A DNA stretch of 64,000 nt. Source: Microdochium bolleyi (Eukaryota; Ascomycota; Sordariomycetes; Xylariales; Microdochiaceae). Both the position numbers and the translations under genes were made by a program. This document shows positions 38,701 to 50,706 of this stretch, one piece after another (the first letter of the stretch is position 1; each line of letters starts with the position of its first letter). The notes beneath the pieces were generated by a model. That model was not told the origin of the DNA. It saw only the letters and a list, made by a program, of their open reading frames with translations, and made no database searches. The DNA lies in the NCBI GenBank assembly GCA_001566295.1, contig KQ964247.1, positions 3,286,001 through 3,350,000 of the forward strand. The letters run 5' to 3'.

Positions 38701-39332
38701 TGAACAAGCAGATCATTTCCTTCCCGCTGTCCAACGCCGATCGCGACTATGCCATCCAGGACGAAAAAGCCAAGTTCGTCAAGAGCTGTGGTAAGCCGGG
38801 TAAGAACGCTGCCCTCTCGAAGTCGAACGAAGCACGGCTGGCAGGCGTGGTCGCGTCCGTACGGACCACTTGGGAGACGGAAGCCAACAAGATCGTGTTG
38901 GCGGTGCATAACAACAGAGACGACCCAGTAAACTGGCCACTGGACATAGAACCGGATCACATCGACCGGTGGGAGGATGCGACTCTCCTTCCATGGATAG
39001 AGTCGAAGGGTGGGGTTGGTGAGGTTGTGAGGAGCACCGACGTGCTTGACAGCAAGAACAAGATGCGGCAACACCGGAGTCACGACTTGCAGGCCACCCT
39101 GACCGACTGGCTGCCGTCTAGTTCGGGTCTACTGGGCGAGAACTACACGACCGGCACCTTTATGGCGTCTGAGCCAGTTCTCGGGACATACACCATTACT
39201 GAAGAGTCCGCTACATCTTCCAGGTACTCATCGACAAGCTCCTTAGCCTTGGGCTTCTCGCCTACAACACCAGACGGGGTGGATCGGTACGCACTACTGG
39301 GCAATCGACCGCCTTTGGCAAGTGCGGTCTAA
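35744..39332 (+). CDS. PH domain and leucine-rich repeat protein, function unknown
   Basis: Exons 35744-36786, 36847-37661 and 37714-39332 (introns of 60 and 52 bases) give 1158 residues. After a Ser-rich, Arg/Lys-containing N-terminus a PH-like domain runs from about residue 120 to 220 (FAVLTTSALLKFK at its start; DDRDEWLRQIRAAM as the terminal helix). A second, more divergent PH-like part follows (VRKGWRDGCSFYLAFSKNLCMIAQF). Leucine-rich repeats of the ribonuclease-inhibitor type occupy much of residues 430-1000: SLEGLDVSNNPG, LRILNLSDCGLTG, LEYLDISGYSG, CLRQLRVRNHDIG, LAMVDCQNNNF. The C-terminus is Ser/Thr-rich. PH plus LRR resembles CARMIL-type actin regulators and uncharacterised fungal LRR proteins, suggesting a membrane-linked scaffold; that is inference. 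ATG 35744 was chosen over the in-frame 35408 because the 112 residues before it read like leader. Confidence 0.85.
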
Positions 39333-42300
39333 TTGGTTTTCCGGCTGTTATACACACACACACAAGTTCCTTTGTCTATGGAGTCAGGCATGAAAATCAT
39401 GCAAGTTGGGCTGGCGAACTGGTGTTCAGGTGTTTGGCATTCAATTTTCGGAAGGTAGACTATGTCCCTTGGGTTCTGTTGATTTTTTTGATTTTCTTTT
39501 TTGGAGGATACACATTTTCCACGTCGGCTTGCGCGCTGTAATTTGTCGTTTTGTACACGATACCACCCACATATTTCATTCATGGCGAGCGAAGCAACAA
39601 GAGAGAGAGCGAGAGTCTTACATTGACTTCAGTTTTGGGCCTGGAATTTTTGTAATGCTCACAGTTGTATATAAATTGGAAGTATGTGAACAATGCGATT
39701 TCAGTCCAACCTCATTCATACGAGGAGAGGCAGCAGTGTGCGATACGACCGGGGCTGTCTACCAGAGCAGACACACTTGGGTCATAGATGCTTGGCAATT
39801 CGTATAGATTTCACGAAGCGCCTGGCATGGGAAGCATTCTGTTGGGAGCTGTGTGCAGTATCGGAAAGGTCATGAATGGACGTGTGGACGTGTGGACTGG
39901 GTGAAATAGAGAAAATGGAATAACCAGCACAATTCCACATGACGAGAAACTGCTGCCTTGGGACCGGAGAACACGATGGGGGCATTTCCTCCGATCAAGA
40001 GAAGTGGGAGGAAGTGTCACATGGGCGTGGAGCATCGGAGAGACAGGAAGGCATAAACCAACTACCTCGGGAAATACAGAGAACAAGTCACAGAAAGAGG
40101 CCGGCAGGTAGGTCGGCAGGCAGGCAGGCAGTAAGGAAAGAGCCTTGTTGTGATGCTTTGTGTGAAGTGAAGCAGGGAATGTATGCACTTTGATGTTGCC
40201 GGGGACCGCGGTATGAGGTCGTCACACCGGCTGGATTGTGAAGCACGGCCCTGGGATCACACAGGAGACATGAGCTCACCGACGACGACGACGACGCCCC
40301 AATCCCAATGTAGGTAAAGTAGGCAACTGCTGTCGTTGCACGGTACACGTAGCACTCGCAGCTTTTTCTTTCGAAACAATCAAACAAGTCAAATGTAGGG
40401 GGGAGGGAGAGGGAGCACACGCTTTCGTGGGCCACGCGCGCGCACTGCGCCCGCCTCCCCGCCCTCGGCCAGCATGAGGTCGAGGCGTGAACACGTAGAC
40501 CTGGTAAATTTGCGAGTTTCACGACGGAAACTTATTCAATCCACCCTGGGACAAAATGGTGACGCAGCACAGCACATACCTAATGCCAGCGAATCGAGAT
40601 TCCTGTGCTGCTGCTACTGCTCCTCCTCCCCCTGGCTCTCTCCAGTGTTTCGTCCACTGTCGTGCTCAGCCTGGACGGGCGTTTTCATCCGCGCGGCAAG
40701 CTCGGATGCCGGGGAGTTTTGGAGTTGCGTTTATTGGAGAAACTTTCTCCAGCAAGGAGCGGGAAGGATCGACATTGCAGTTGAGTTTGTGTCACAAACA
40801 CGGGACACAACCGCCTGGAGGGGGGTGTCCTCCTCGGCCGAGCAGGAACGACAACGATGAGACGAGGCAGGAAAGCGAGTGTTCCCGAGTGAATGGACTC
40901 ACCTTCCTCACCGTGCGCGGGCGCTCGCAGCGGGAATACGAATCAGGTGTCTCAGGGCGTTGGTTCTGCGAGTCTCGGGGGGCCGCGTGACCCGTGCAGA
41001 GCGCGGAAGCACGGCTTTGCTATGGAAACAAATACTGGAGAATTTTGCACGCCCCGATCGATCAGAGGGTCGCCGTGGACCGGTCACCGCTGCCGTGAGC
41101 CGCCGCCACGCGCTCACAATTGTTCACGTTGGTGACACGAACGGGTGCTGGAAGAGGGTTGCTGGCACTCGGTTGACCAGGGTTGCTGTTTGCTCACTTT
41201 GTTTTTCTCTCTGTCTCTTGGGGTGAACCTTGCTAGGCTGGAGTGACGTCGCTTCGTGGTTTCTTTTGCTCCGTGGCCAACACTCCGAGTTTTCCGCCTC
41301 GAGCCTTCCAAGGTTGTTGTGGAGCGACGCAATCTCGCCAGGGCATTGGAGCCATGATCAGCTCTGGGTTCGTTGGACCAGAAAAGAACGAAAACCGTGA
41401 TGGGGATTGTGAATGACCAGGCTGACCCCATGCAGGACCGGGAACTGGGTAGCTGCATCGAGGTGGAACTCTGTGACTTCACAGCCTCGAGGGCGCGTCT
41501 GCAAGTGCCGAGAAAGCACCTTGCGCGAGCCAGGAACAACCTGGGACACGGTAAATTGGCTCGGAGCTTGGGGTCTCCGACAGCCTGGAGAGCCCCACTG
41601 TTCGATCATTCCAGAGGGCACAGAGCTTGGACCCTTGACGCTGACGCTGGATCGCGAGCTCTCAACAGCATGACACGATGGACAGTGAAGCAGGCGACAT
41701 TCGAACCACGGAGAATATGCCCGCCTCCTGCGTCCATCTCCGACAAAAGGGCACGCCGTTGAGGACGGGGCCAGACTAGTCGGCCTAGAGGACGACGGGT
41801 CACGGCCACCTAGGCCATTCGCGCCTAGCTCGCCCGGGCGCGGTGGAGCATTGTCGGGACCCTGATCTCGGTTCTGCAAAGGCATGAGGACGCCGTCTGT
41901 TGTCTGTTGTCGGTGGTGACGAGGTGACACACAGGCGAGGTGGACTGGTGATGCGGTGGTCGAGCCTTGCCGTGCGAGGCTTGGCCGAGACTGACTGCAG
42001 GGGCCCTGTCGGCGATTCGACGGATGTGAGAGGGATGGCGTGAGAATTGTTCCTGAGGCGGGTATGCCCCCCCCCCTCCCCACGTAATTACTCCTCACCG
42101 TGCAGGCTGGGCTTTGGCGAGCTACTCGGTACGGAGGAGGCAAAGGTCTGGAGATACAGCTGAAGCGAGGATACAGATGCAGGTGCAGATGCAGATGCGC
42201 ATTCCAGTGCGTGGCTGGCTGGCTGGCTGGCTCCTTCCTCCTCAGCCAGCCACGCACTGCGTTGTGCCTTGGTAGGTCGGGTTGCCATGGGGCTTGTGCC

Positions 42301-42944
42301 CCTGCAGGTCTCGAGTGTGCAGAGGGTGCAGAGGGTGCAGAGGCTCGTCCTACGCCAGATTGACGTGTGGTAGCCTGCTGGAGAGATTGGCACCTGTGGC
42401 CGCCGCAACCAGCGCCAACCAAGCTCGCCCGTGCTAGCCGGGTCGATGCTAGCGGGCCGCCTAGCAGCTGGAAAGAGCAACCCGCGTGCCCAGGCCCGCC
42501 TGCCATTGGCTGCCCTCGCGCGGCCGGTGGCCCTGTTCATTTCACAACTCCAGCTCCAGCTCCAGCGATCCAGCTCGTCGTTCAGGAGACGGCGATTGAG
42601 TTCGCTGCTGCTCGACTGCTCGCCTGCCTTATGACCTCGACAGGTCCGCTCCCCCCGCGGCCGGGACGCATTGTCCATCTCGCCAGTTTTCGAAACCGCC
42701 CGCGCCCTCGACCGCTCCCTCCCCATCACGCAGCACAGCACATTGCAGCGTCGTACGGCTGGTACCTGCGTCGCCTCGACCGCCGTCTCGTCAGGCACCC
42801 GCGTGCTCGGTCCTGCCACTGGCCTGGTCCCTGGCAACTCTGAGACCCTCCACGTCCCTCTGGCTGTGCCAGACATGATCCAAGGGCCCGTCCCACACCC
42901 TCACTGTGCCTCGCAGCGTCCGTCTGGGTCGGCCAGCCATCGCC
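39333..42944. other. 3.6 kb intergenic region, no supported gene
   Basis: It lies between the PH-LRR stop and the CBM48 gene start, both on +. A 382-codon open frame on the minus strand (41358-42506) and others on + share no domain and overlap low-complexity DNA, so I leave them out. Near 42.1-42.6 kb are GCAGAT, GGCT and CAGCTC mini-repeats. The upstream part of the region (39.3-40.2 kb) is A/T-richer and probably contains the 3' UTR of the PH-LRR gene. Confidence 0.5.
42170..42350. repeat. Cluster of short tandem repeats
   Basis: GCAGATGCAGGTGCAG-type units near 42177-42200, four GGCT units near 42212-42230, and three copies of GTGCAGAGG near 42316-42345. It lies 600-770 bases before the CBM48 gene start, in its probable promoter or leader. 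Confidence 0.7.
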
Positions 42945-45394
42945 ATGGATCCCTCGGCCACGCTCTTCACCTTCATGCTGTAAGTCGTAGTCACATTGTC
43001 CTTGGCCAATCTTAAGCCCAGAGTGCCTTCTATACCTGCTTCCACTCGGCTTCTTTTTCTCTGCGTCCATGATCCCCGTCCCTGCCATAGCCAATGCTGC
43101 TTTCTTTGTTGGTTCCTTTGCGTCGGGTCACCCGCTCTTCCTTTTTCCACCCAATCTTTCCGGGCTTGCTTTTCGACCCAGCCACGTCTTTTGCTGGCGA
43201 GTGCAGTGGCCCCAGCTATCTTGTTGCCCTCAAACCTTGGTCTTCCTGAGCTAGCTCCGGAACGAGACGGAAGTCAGTGCTTCTTCGTCACGAACCCAGA
43301 GGTACGGATCTTCGACACAGAGAAAAACAAACCCTCCAAAAGCCCAGGGGTCTGCCACGCCAGCTGCCCTTGTCTCCGTCCCCGAAATCCGAACCTTGTT
43401 ACTGCTTCTCCCAACAGGCATGACGTGGTCAAGCTCTCGCTGCTTTGTGCATGGGTCAGCCAAGTTGGGAGGCTGGACGTCTCATGCTTATGCGTTGGCT
43501 GCAGCTCATCCCATTCCTGGCCCTTTGCCGCCGGGGACCCCACCCCCCTGGCTGCATTTCCCTATGCCCACCCCGGAGACAACAATGTGCAACACAGTCA
43601 GATCAATAATTACCAAGTGGTCAAATCATGAGGTCTCGTTGCCCGTCAGGAACGCCCCGGACCATCCGTGGGCATGTCTCTGCACAAGGGAGAGACATTG
43701 TCTTCTTGTCTCGTCTATGTCCCCAAAAGGAAAAGAGCGAGTAGCGAAGAAAAAACATACTTAATATCCAGTCGCCACCCCCCGTTTTCTTTTGGTCCTC
43801 GTTCGTCTCCAGATCCTGTTACAAGACAATTGCGCTGCGTCACAAAGGCTGACTCCACCTTGCAACAACCACTATAGCGAGACTCATCCCTCGGTGCAGA
43901 CTGTCACCCTCGTTGGCTCGTGGGACAACTTTTCACAGCACTACGCAATGGAGCGAGACCTACGGCGCGACAAGGGTCAATGGCGAGGCTGCCACGCCCT
44001 ACAATGCAGGCCAAATGAGCCCGGCTTTGCCGCCAGCAAGCGGAGTGGTGGAGGTCTGAGGATGGGTCAGACGTACCACTATTATGTGAGTCTTTGCACG
44101 GGCACCCACTCCGCATAACCAGGACCAGGGTCTGACTTCTAATTCCGGACAGTACGAGCTCAATGGTACCACAGAGGCCCATGACCCCAGACAGCCATCG
44201 ACTACATCATGCCCTCGCCTCCCAGGCCAGCTCGTCAACACCCTCGAGGTCCCAGTCGAGCATTCTCTACGCCTGCGCAGCTGTTCCATGAACAATCTTC
44301 GCTCATCCGACTTTAGGACTGTCAACCCAAAGGACAAATACAAATCACCAATGCCTCCACAACCACTCGGGGTCGCCCCCGGGCCCGCTGACGTCCGCGT
44401 CGGCACCGCACCCGCCATTCAGCTTATACGGAAAAGGTCCGCTCGCTCATTATCGCCCAATCCCAAGTGGACTGCCTCCGCACGCAGGATATTTGGTACC
44501 ATCAGGCCGTCAAGCCGCGAAGGAAATGGGTCGGCACGAACTCTGGCCGACTGGGACGCCGACATCACCACACTCGAGGCCAGCGCCGGGGTCGACCGGG
44601 CGAGGAGTACTACACCTTCCGGAAGCGCACGGTCTCGTGATATATCGCCCAACTCCCTGAGGAGATTTCTTCTTGGAGAGGAGGCCCCAACGGCGGCTGC
44701 TGCCCCTGCTGCGACACACCAGCCCGCAGTGTGGACTCACGACGACATGGCCGAGGACAACGACGACGACGATAACTTTGCCACGCTCACGACGTCTCCC
44801 ACCCTGGACAACATGCCCTTCACTACCTTGTCGCCGCCACCTTTCATGCGCAGCGCCTCGGCGCAGCCGTCCCCATCATCACGATCCGGCGCCATGGGAT
44901 TGAGTGCGCCGCCGCCTCGCTCGAGGCCCCAGGTCATGCAGCCTCCCCAGAAGGAAGCCCAGCCCGCAAACATCCGGCTTCGCATCCCAAAGTCCCGCTT
45001 CATATCCAAGCTCGATTCTCCTGGTACACTCTCTCCCGTATCGAATACGTCCGGCGACTCCCACGGGTCACATGGGGACAAGAGCCATGTCTCGTTCTTG
45101 GAGGACTCCGAGGATGAGGTCAGCAACAGCCGTACGGGTCCCAGGCGAGGGTCCTCTGCCCTCAAGGCGAAGGCCACCCTGGCTTTCACGGGCTACAGGC
45201 TGCCCCAACCCGTTGTGGCCGAGAAGCCGAGCAAGGACGTAGCCCATATGTCTGTCGCGTTCGGATCGCCGGAATTCGTGGCGCAGGCTACCGACGACAG
45301 TGTGCTTAGCCTGCCCCAGCTCGAGGCCGGGCTGAGTGTTCTGGGCGACGACTTCAGCTGGATCACTGGTCTTGACACTTCGAAGAACCTTTAG
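42945..45394 (+). CDS. AMPK-type glycogen-binding (CBM48) domain protein
   Basis: Exons 42945-42979, 43878-44085 and 44153-45394 give 494 residues. The first exon encodes only MDPSATLFTFM and two bases of the next Leu codon; it is joined across an 898-base GT-AG intron to the domain core. That core reads SVQTVTLVGSWDNF...MERDLRRDKGQWRGC, then GQTYHYYYELNG, then TTSCPRLPGQLVNTLEVP; this is the beta-sandwich glycogen/starch-binding module of AMPK beta subunits and isoamylases. The remaining ~390 residues are disordered and Ser/Pro-rich. No catalytic domain is present. Similar fungal proteins of this order exist but their function is not settled; a carbohydrate-linked adaptor is likely. The second intron is 67 bases. 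The start is supported by family-typical N-terminus MDPS. Convergent with the dioxygenase. Confidence 0.82.
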
Positions 45395-46421
45395 ACTGGC
45401 AGTATCCCAGCACTTGAGCAACATCCATGGCGGACATCCACCACGAACAACGACGATGTTTTCTATATTTCGGTTTCCGCATAGCTCTCGGCGCTCCGTT
45501 TCTCGCATTTTCACATAAACAACTTTCGGACTTTGGGAGGTCACTCCTGGTTTTTTTTTTTTCCACCCGTTACTCTCTTGCTGGTGGAGCAGCACAAGAG
45601 TTGTCACAATATTGGCTGTACAAGTACAAGGAGTTCATCTTGGGACAACCCATGGGCTGGCGCCATTTCTTTTTCTGGAATGGGGACAGGATATATACGT
45701 TACATTATAGATTGGGGCACAGATAGATCTCGCGATCTCGCACTTCGTGGCTACATTTGGGGTTTTTGATTTCTGGGAATACAGTGTACGATGCAAAAGA
45801 CAGGATGATTACAGTCTGGCACAATGCATTGTGGGAAGCGTACCTGGCTTGGAAAGTCGGGAGAAAGATTATTTGGTTTTAAGATAGAGTCTGGATAAAC
45901 GAGAACAATGAGACAGAAGAGCCATTGAGCAGTTGCAACACACAAACAAAGTCTTTCGATAAGTCAACGTCTTCCGCCGTGCGATTTGATGCATCCGGTT
46001 TTTAGCTCGGCAGCCGGCCAAGACAGTTCAAGGGCACCTAGGTATCACCTACGACTTGCCCGCGTGAGCCACCACCACCAGTATCATCATCACCATCATC
46101 TATCTGCCTGACCCAATTCACTCCGCGGGTTCAGTTTTGGGATAGGGGAGGGGGGGGTCTTCCTCGGGCAGCGATGACGTGATTGAGGGAGACGATCATT
46201 GCATCGTAGGTATACATGGAATCGCGGGCGAGGGGCGGGCTTACGTATGTCCCTCCTACTCCCTACTTCATCACTTCACTTCGCTTCCTACGCGCCAGAG
46301 CCGAAATCGAAATAGCCGATGACTACCTGTCGTGCCCAAAGACCAGGGGTAAGTGTTCTTTCCCTAGCAAGTGGTGCTGGTGGTCCCCAGACGACCTGGC
46401 GAGCTAGGTTCAAGGGGAGGA

Positions 46422-46435
46422 GGGGGGGGGGGGGG
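46422..46435 (+). repeat. G14 homopolymer run
   Basis: Fourteen consecutive G on + in a purine-rich stretch (AGGGGAGGAGG before it). Confidence 0.9.
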
Positions 46436-46752
46436 CAGGGTCTTGCTTTATTATTAAAGTTTTCGAGAGGGCAAGCTCAACGGCTTTCGTTGCTCTCTGC
46501 CTGCCAACTTTGTGTCCACGTCGCCCGAATCCCGCGATAGTTAGTTTTGTATGTGTCGCCTCTAGAGAGTTCCCTCCTCGTACGCAGTTTCGAGATATTA
46601 TCTGTGCCGCGGGTTTATGCTTTTGACCCTGGCGTGGGGATGGGGGACAGGTAGGGCATGTGGGGTGGTAATAGTCTTCTCGGTAGCTGCGGGAAGGAGA
46701 GAGAGGGAGAAGAGTGATTTAGAATAGGTTAAGATCGCCCCTGATCTTGTCA

Positions 46753-46781
46753 CGTCGTCGTCGTCGTCGTCGTCGTCGTCG
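46753..46781. repeat. (CGT)n trinucleotide microsatellite
   Basis: About nine to ten CGT/TCG units without interruption. No coding frame that uses it can be supported. Confidence 0.9.
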
Positions 46782-46948
46782 GTTGTTTCGTGGTATAACT
46801 CTATATCGCGAAGAGGGAGTGACGGCGTTTCGAAGAGTTGCGAGATGCCGAGACGGGGACCAGGAGCAGGCAGGGGTTACGAAAGAGGGCATGGAGTTGC
46901 CCTTTTCGGATGGGGACACGGACTTTCGAGTACAAAAAGGGGGTCCTT

Positions 46949-46963
46949 GGGGGGGGGGGGGGG
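46949..46963 (+). repeat. G15 homopolymer run
   Basis: Fifteen consecutive G after GGGTCCTT. A second G-run 0.5 kb from the first. Confidence 0.9.
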
Positions 46964-47080
46964 TGGAATGCCATTGAATACAATACTCTTTTGTTTCGAG
47001 TGAGAAGTATAATGAACATAAGGTCGTCGGTGTGGTGGGCCAGCTCGGCAAAAACAACACGGGGGAGGGGGCGGACTGTT

Positions 47081-47107
47081 GTGTGTGTGTGTGTGTGTGT
47101 GTGTGTG
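47081..47107. repeat. (GT)n microsatellite
   Basis: Thirteen uninterrupted GT units plus one G, preceded by GGGGGAGGGGGCGGACTGTT. Confidence 0.9.
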
Positions 47108-49045
47108 ATACTTTCCGCATGCAGGCTCTCAGACGTCAGGGTGATCGATACATGCTCACTAATCGCGCCGGTGCATTCGGGGATCATGATCCTGGGAAAA
47201 CCTTGTTTATAAGTAAATGACATCGAACGGAGTTCGGCCTTGTGCTTGCATCCTTGCCCTTTTTCAAGTCACTCGACACGTTGGGGTTACTCATGCAGGG
47301 CGAAGTAAAAAGCGTTCGTCGTCGTTGTGGAATGATAAGTAGCCGCCCCCAGGCGGCGGAGGAGAACGTTGAAAGTCAATTGCTTCTGCCAAGAGACTAC
47401 TAGGATCTGTAGGGGGGCTTTTTGGGAACCCCTGGTGAACTTTCCGAGTCCTCTGGAAGGTTGGAGGACGCATCGGGACCGGCATCTGCCGTACTCCGTG
47501 CTCCGTGGATAAAGAAGTTAAGCTCGCGCCTGTTCTCCCTTGTCTCACGAGAAACCTTCTATCGGCTGTCAAAGATACCTCTCTCTCCCTCTCTCGCCCG
47601 CAAGCGCGGCCGCCGGAGAAGACTCCGGCGCGGGTAAACTATAGTTCGTCAATCCACCGAAACGGATTTCATACCCTCTTACTCTCGCTTCCCAAAAGTG
47701 GACTCGCGAAACCAGGCCCCAGAAACTTAACGCGGGAGGCCCTGCATATCTTTCTCAAATCACGGAGTACGCCTGTTCCTCGACATGCCGAGGTGCTAGC
47801 TGCTCGCCATACCCGTCGACTTGTCCTCGCTTCCAATATGTGTGTAGACAAAGTTCGCGGTATTTTTTCTGGCGTGGGGGTTGGGAGTAGCAATGTGACA
47901 GGCAGTCCCTTGCGGGATGCGCTGGAGACGACCAAGCGGTAGATCCCCCTTCCCATGATCTCTCGCTGTCTCTCAGAGAGGGAAAAGGGTGTATCCGTTT
48001 CCTCCTGCTGGCACTTTTCTTCAAAGTGGTGTAGTTGAGCAACACTCAAGGCAGCAGGATAACTAGAGTGTCTGCTGAACCTTTCTTTGCCGGACTTAAA
48101 GTGGAACAGAACAGCATCGACACCCCTTGCCGAACTGTTCTGCAAACCGACTAATTACCGTGCATCCACGACAATATGCTGAAGAAAGATATGCAACGGC
48201 TCTTGCCGAGATTGGAAAAGAAGGTTACCGATGACCAGGGCGAAGGAACCCCCTTCCCCTGTTCATGTAGGGGTCTTTTTTAAGGTTTCTCCCCTTTTTG
48301 CTGGGACCCCCCATTCCCTTCCCCCCTTGGAGATTTCGGGCATCATTCGTGCAGCGTAGACGCGTACTGCTGCTGCGGCCGGCGGAGAGATCTCCGCACT
48401 CCGCGATCTCCGGAGCAGATGCGCCCGGCTCTGCCCTGCCCTGCCCTGCCTACAGTGCCTACAGTACCGACCTATCTGACCCACTCCCTGGAAATACAGT
48501 GGCTGAGGGATTGGATCAGATTAGTGATATCAGCCCATGGGTCGCTTGAGAATGATACCAGAGTGGGGGAGTTCGAGAGAGAGCGCCTCGATCTTCCCTT
48601 CCACTGGCGGGAAGTGCCGTTACAATGGGGGTCGGACAAAAAAAACGAGGATCGTGAAACTCCACATTGCGTACGCACTGCTACGGTGATGAGGAAGTTC
48701 GTAGTCCAAGAAGAGGCTGTGGAACCATCGTGTATGGTATCCGGAGATGCCGTCGAGGCTACTACGGCAAGTATCGTGGCTTGCTTCATGGGTCAACAGA
48801 AACGGTCCCTACTTGCGACATGTATAGACCTTAGGCGAGACTACTTCATTGTCACTATTTTGTGCAAGTTCGTGCAAGCCGGCTTGACTGGATTGTCAAC
48901 ATGTTGTGAAGGATGAATACGTGGTGGAGCTCTATTGTGATATCATGAGCAAAGATGGTCGACTTGCATTCATCAGTCTCCTCATGAGAGCCGTCAAGAG
49001 TTCACCTTCGGCCCACGCAGAAACATACACATCCTGCTGGTGCTA

Positions 49046-50194
49046 TCAGGGTGCCTGATCGAAGTCATAGCTGTTGCCGAACCCGCGGTCGAGATAGCCC
49101 TTCTGCGCCTTCTCCCTCGACACCCAGTCCACAGGGACCTCGAGCCCGAGCTCGCCGCGGGCATCCAGCGCCTCTAGCACGGGGCGGATGTCCTCGGCCA
49201 GCTCGAGCCGCATGGGGTTGCGGTACCAGTTGGCGAAGTGTATCATGGCCAGCATGACGCGCACCTGTCCTTTGCCGTCACCTTCCGCACCACTGCCGGT
49301 GAGGTTCGGCATACCCGCATGCCACAGCCTCAAGTCCCGGATCACGATGCTCCCCTTCTTCACAGATGCCTGGCACTCCCCGCCGTGGCCATCCGCCTTC
49401 CACTCCTCCAAGACGTGCTCCCGGATCCGCCCGCTCGCCCGCTCCCCGTGTCTACCCTCCTGCGTGTCCCGCCCGTGCGTGACGTGCGTGCCGAGCCACA
49501 GCTCCGTGGCGCCGTTGCGGGGCGTCATGTCAACGAGCGGGATGTTGACCACGAAGGCGAACGGCTGGTCCGGGTGCGCGAAGTCGGCGTCCGAGTGGAC
49601 GGGCTGCCGCTGAGGTTCCTGTTCCCGGGTCGGGTCCGGCGGGGACGGCATCGCCGAGTTGGCCGAGCAGAATGTCCATTTCGGCCGGGGGCCGAGGACC
49701 GAGGACGTGATTTGCGTGCCGATTCTGTCTGTGAAAACGAGGACGTGGTGGTCAACCTACTTTGCTGCGATGTATTACGTGCAACGCAAATCCGGACAAA
49801 ACGCATACATACTCGTAAAGATGGAGGGATGGAAGTACTCCGCCCACGGCGGCGGATCCTGCTGGAGATTGCCCAGGTTGTAGTTGTACGGCCCGTCTGC
49901 CCCGCGGGCCCGCAGCGTGAGTGCGTCCTCGGTCATCTTGGTGTTGAGCTTGTCGATGTGCTCATGGGGGACGGCGTCCTCGACCACGACGAGGCCGTCC
50001 TGGTGCAGGCTTCGGACCGCAATCTCGACATTGCGCTCGTCAAGCCTGCCGTTCTTGATCTCACCGGCGCTGGGCCGGATGATGGTCGGTAGCTTACCAG
50101 GCATGACTGAGGCGAAACCTCTGGCTGAGGGCCGCAGTAGTTTGGGAGGTCTGATATGGCTGCAGTGCTGAGCTAGAGGCCTTGCCAGCATCAT
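49046..50194 (-). CDS. Phytanoyl-CoA dioxygenase (PhyH) family Fe(II)/2-oxoglutarate enzyme
   Basis: Exons 50194-49813 and 49728-49046 (84-base intron, GTATGT donor) give 354 residues. The double-stranded beta-helix has the metal triad His172-x-Asp174 (in QPVHSDADF) and His264 (in RDLRLWHAGM), plus an Arg in GQVRVMLAMIH that suits 2-oxoglutarate binding. ITSSVLGPRPKWTFCSANSAMP is typical of fungal PhyH proteins, which hydroxylate small molecules or lipids; the substrate is unknown. Two starts are in frame: 50194, whose first 30 residues are Arg-rich with no acid and end in RGFAS (mitochondrial-presequence-like), and 50104 (MPGKLPT), the usual start of cytosolic relatives (324 residues). I report the longer one. 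Downstream of the Zn2Cys6 gene on the same strand, 512 bases apart; the two may be functionally linked. Confidence 0.86.
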
Positions 50195-50706
50195 GAACCA
50201 GTACGCCAGGCTGGGATGGTGGTTGTGGTGTCTTCAGAACAGAAATGAGTGTTGCTGATACTTGAGCGTTCGACAGTTGTATGAGGTGTACAAGACAAGA
50301 GCAGCAGGTCCGAGGGCAGGAGCGCCGGGCACGTATTTGTACCTTAGATACGCGGCATCGTCGTGCATGCCACCATCGTTGGTCGTCCACTCAGCGCCAA
50401 TCGTGGTCAAAAGTGGTGTAAGTCAAGGTTCCAAAGCCGAGCTCGGCTTTCGATACTTATTTGAGCAGCACTTAGCGCTACTTGGTCTGGGGTTCCCCGA
50501 CTGTCCCACCACGACAAGCCAATGTGACGACCCAAATCTCAAGCCATGCAGCAGGTCTAGGCCAGCACGGGACGGAATGGCGTTCTTACTCGGCAGCCAA
50601 GCAGGCGGAGCAGGGGAAGCTAGAGATCGTTGTTCCGGCCTTGACCCGCGTATTGCGGGGAAGATGTCAGAAGTCAAGGGCTGCTTTCTCGAGCGGTGAT
50701 CTTGAC
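50195..50706. other. Intergenic region between Zn2Cys6 factor and dioxygenase
   Basis: The 512 bases hold the 3' flank of the transcription factor and the promoter of the dioxygenase. No gene is supported. I looked for CGG-N-CCG pairs of the kind bound by Zn2Cys6 proteins and found no clear one. Confidence 0.5.

Larger units (their letters stand above)
45395..49045. other. 3.65 kb convergent intergenic region with simple repeats
   Basis: It separates the stops of the CBM48 gene (+) and the dioxygenase (-). Contains a T-run near 45548, G-runs, a CGT run and a GT run (listed separately). Frames of 145 codons (47505-47942, +) and 165 codons (48419-48916, +) have no domain and I cannot support them. 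Otherwise nothing recognised. Confidence 0.5.

Noticed and set aside
41690..41720. B-box-like GTGGTTCGAATGTC on the minus strand
   Set aside because: T-stem bases do not pair and no A box lies upstream at tRNA distance.
41358..42506. 382-codon open frame on the minus strand
   Set aside because: Covers mini-repeats of the CBM48 gene leader; composition and lack of introns or domains argue against coding.
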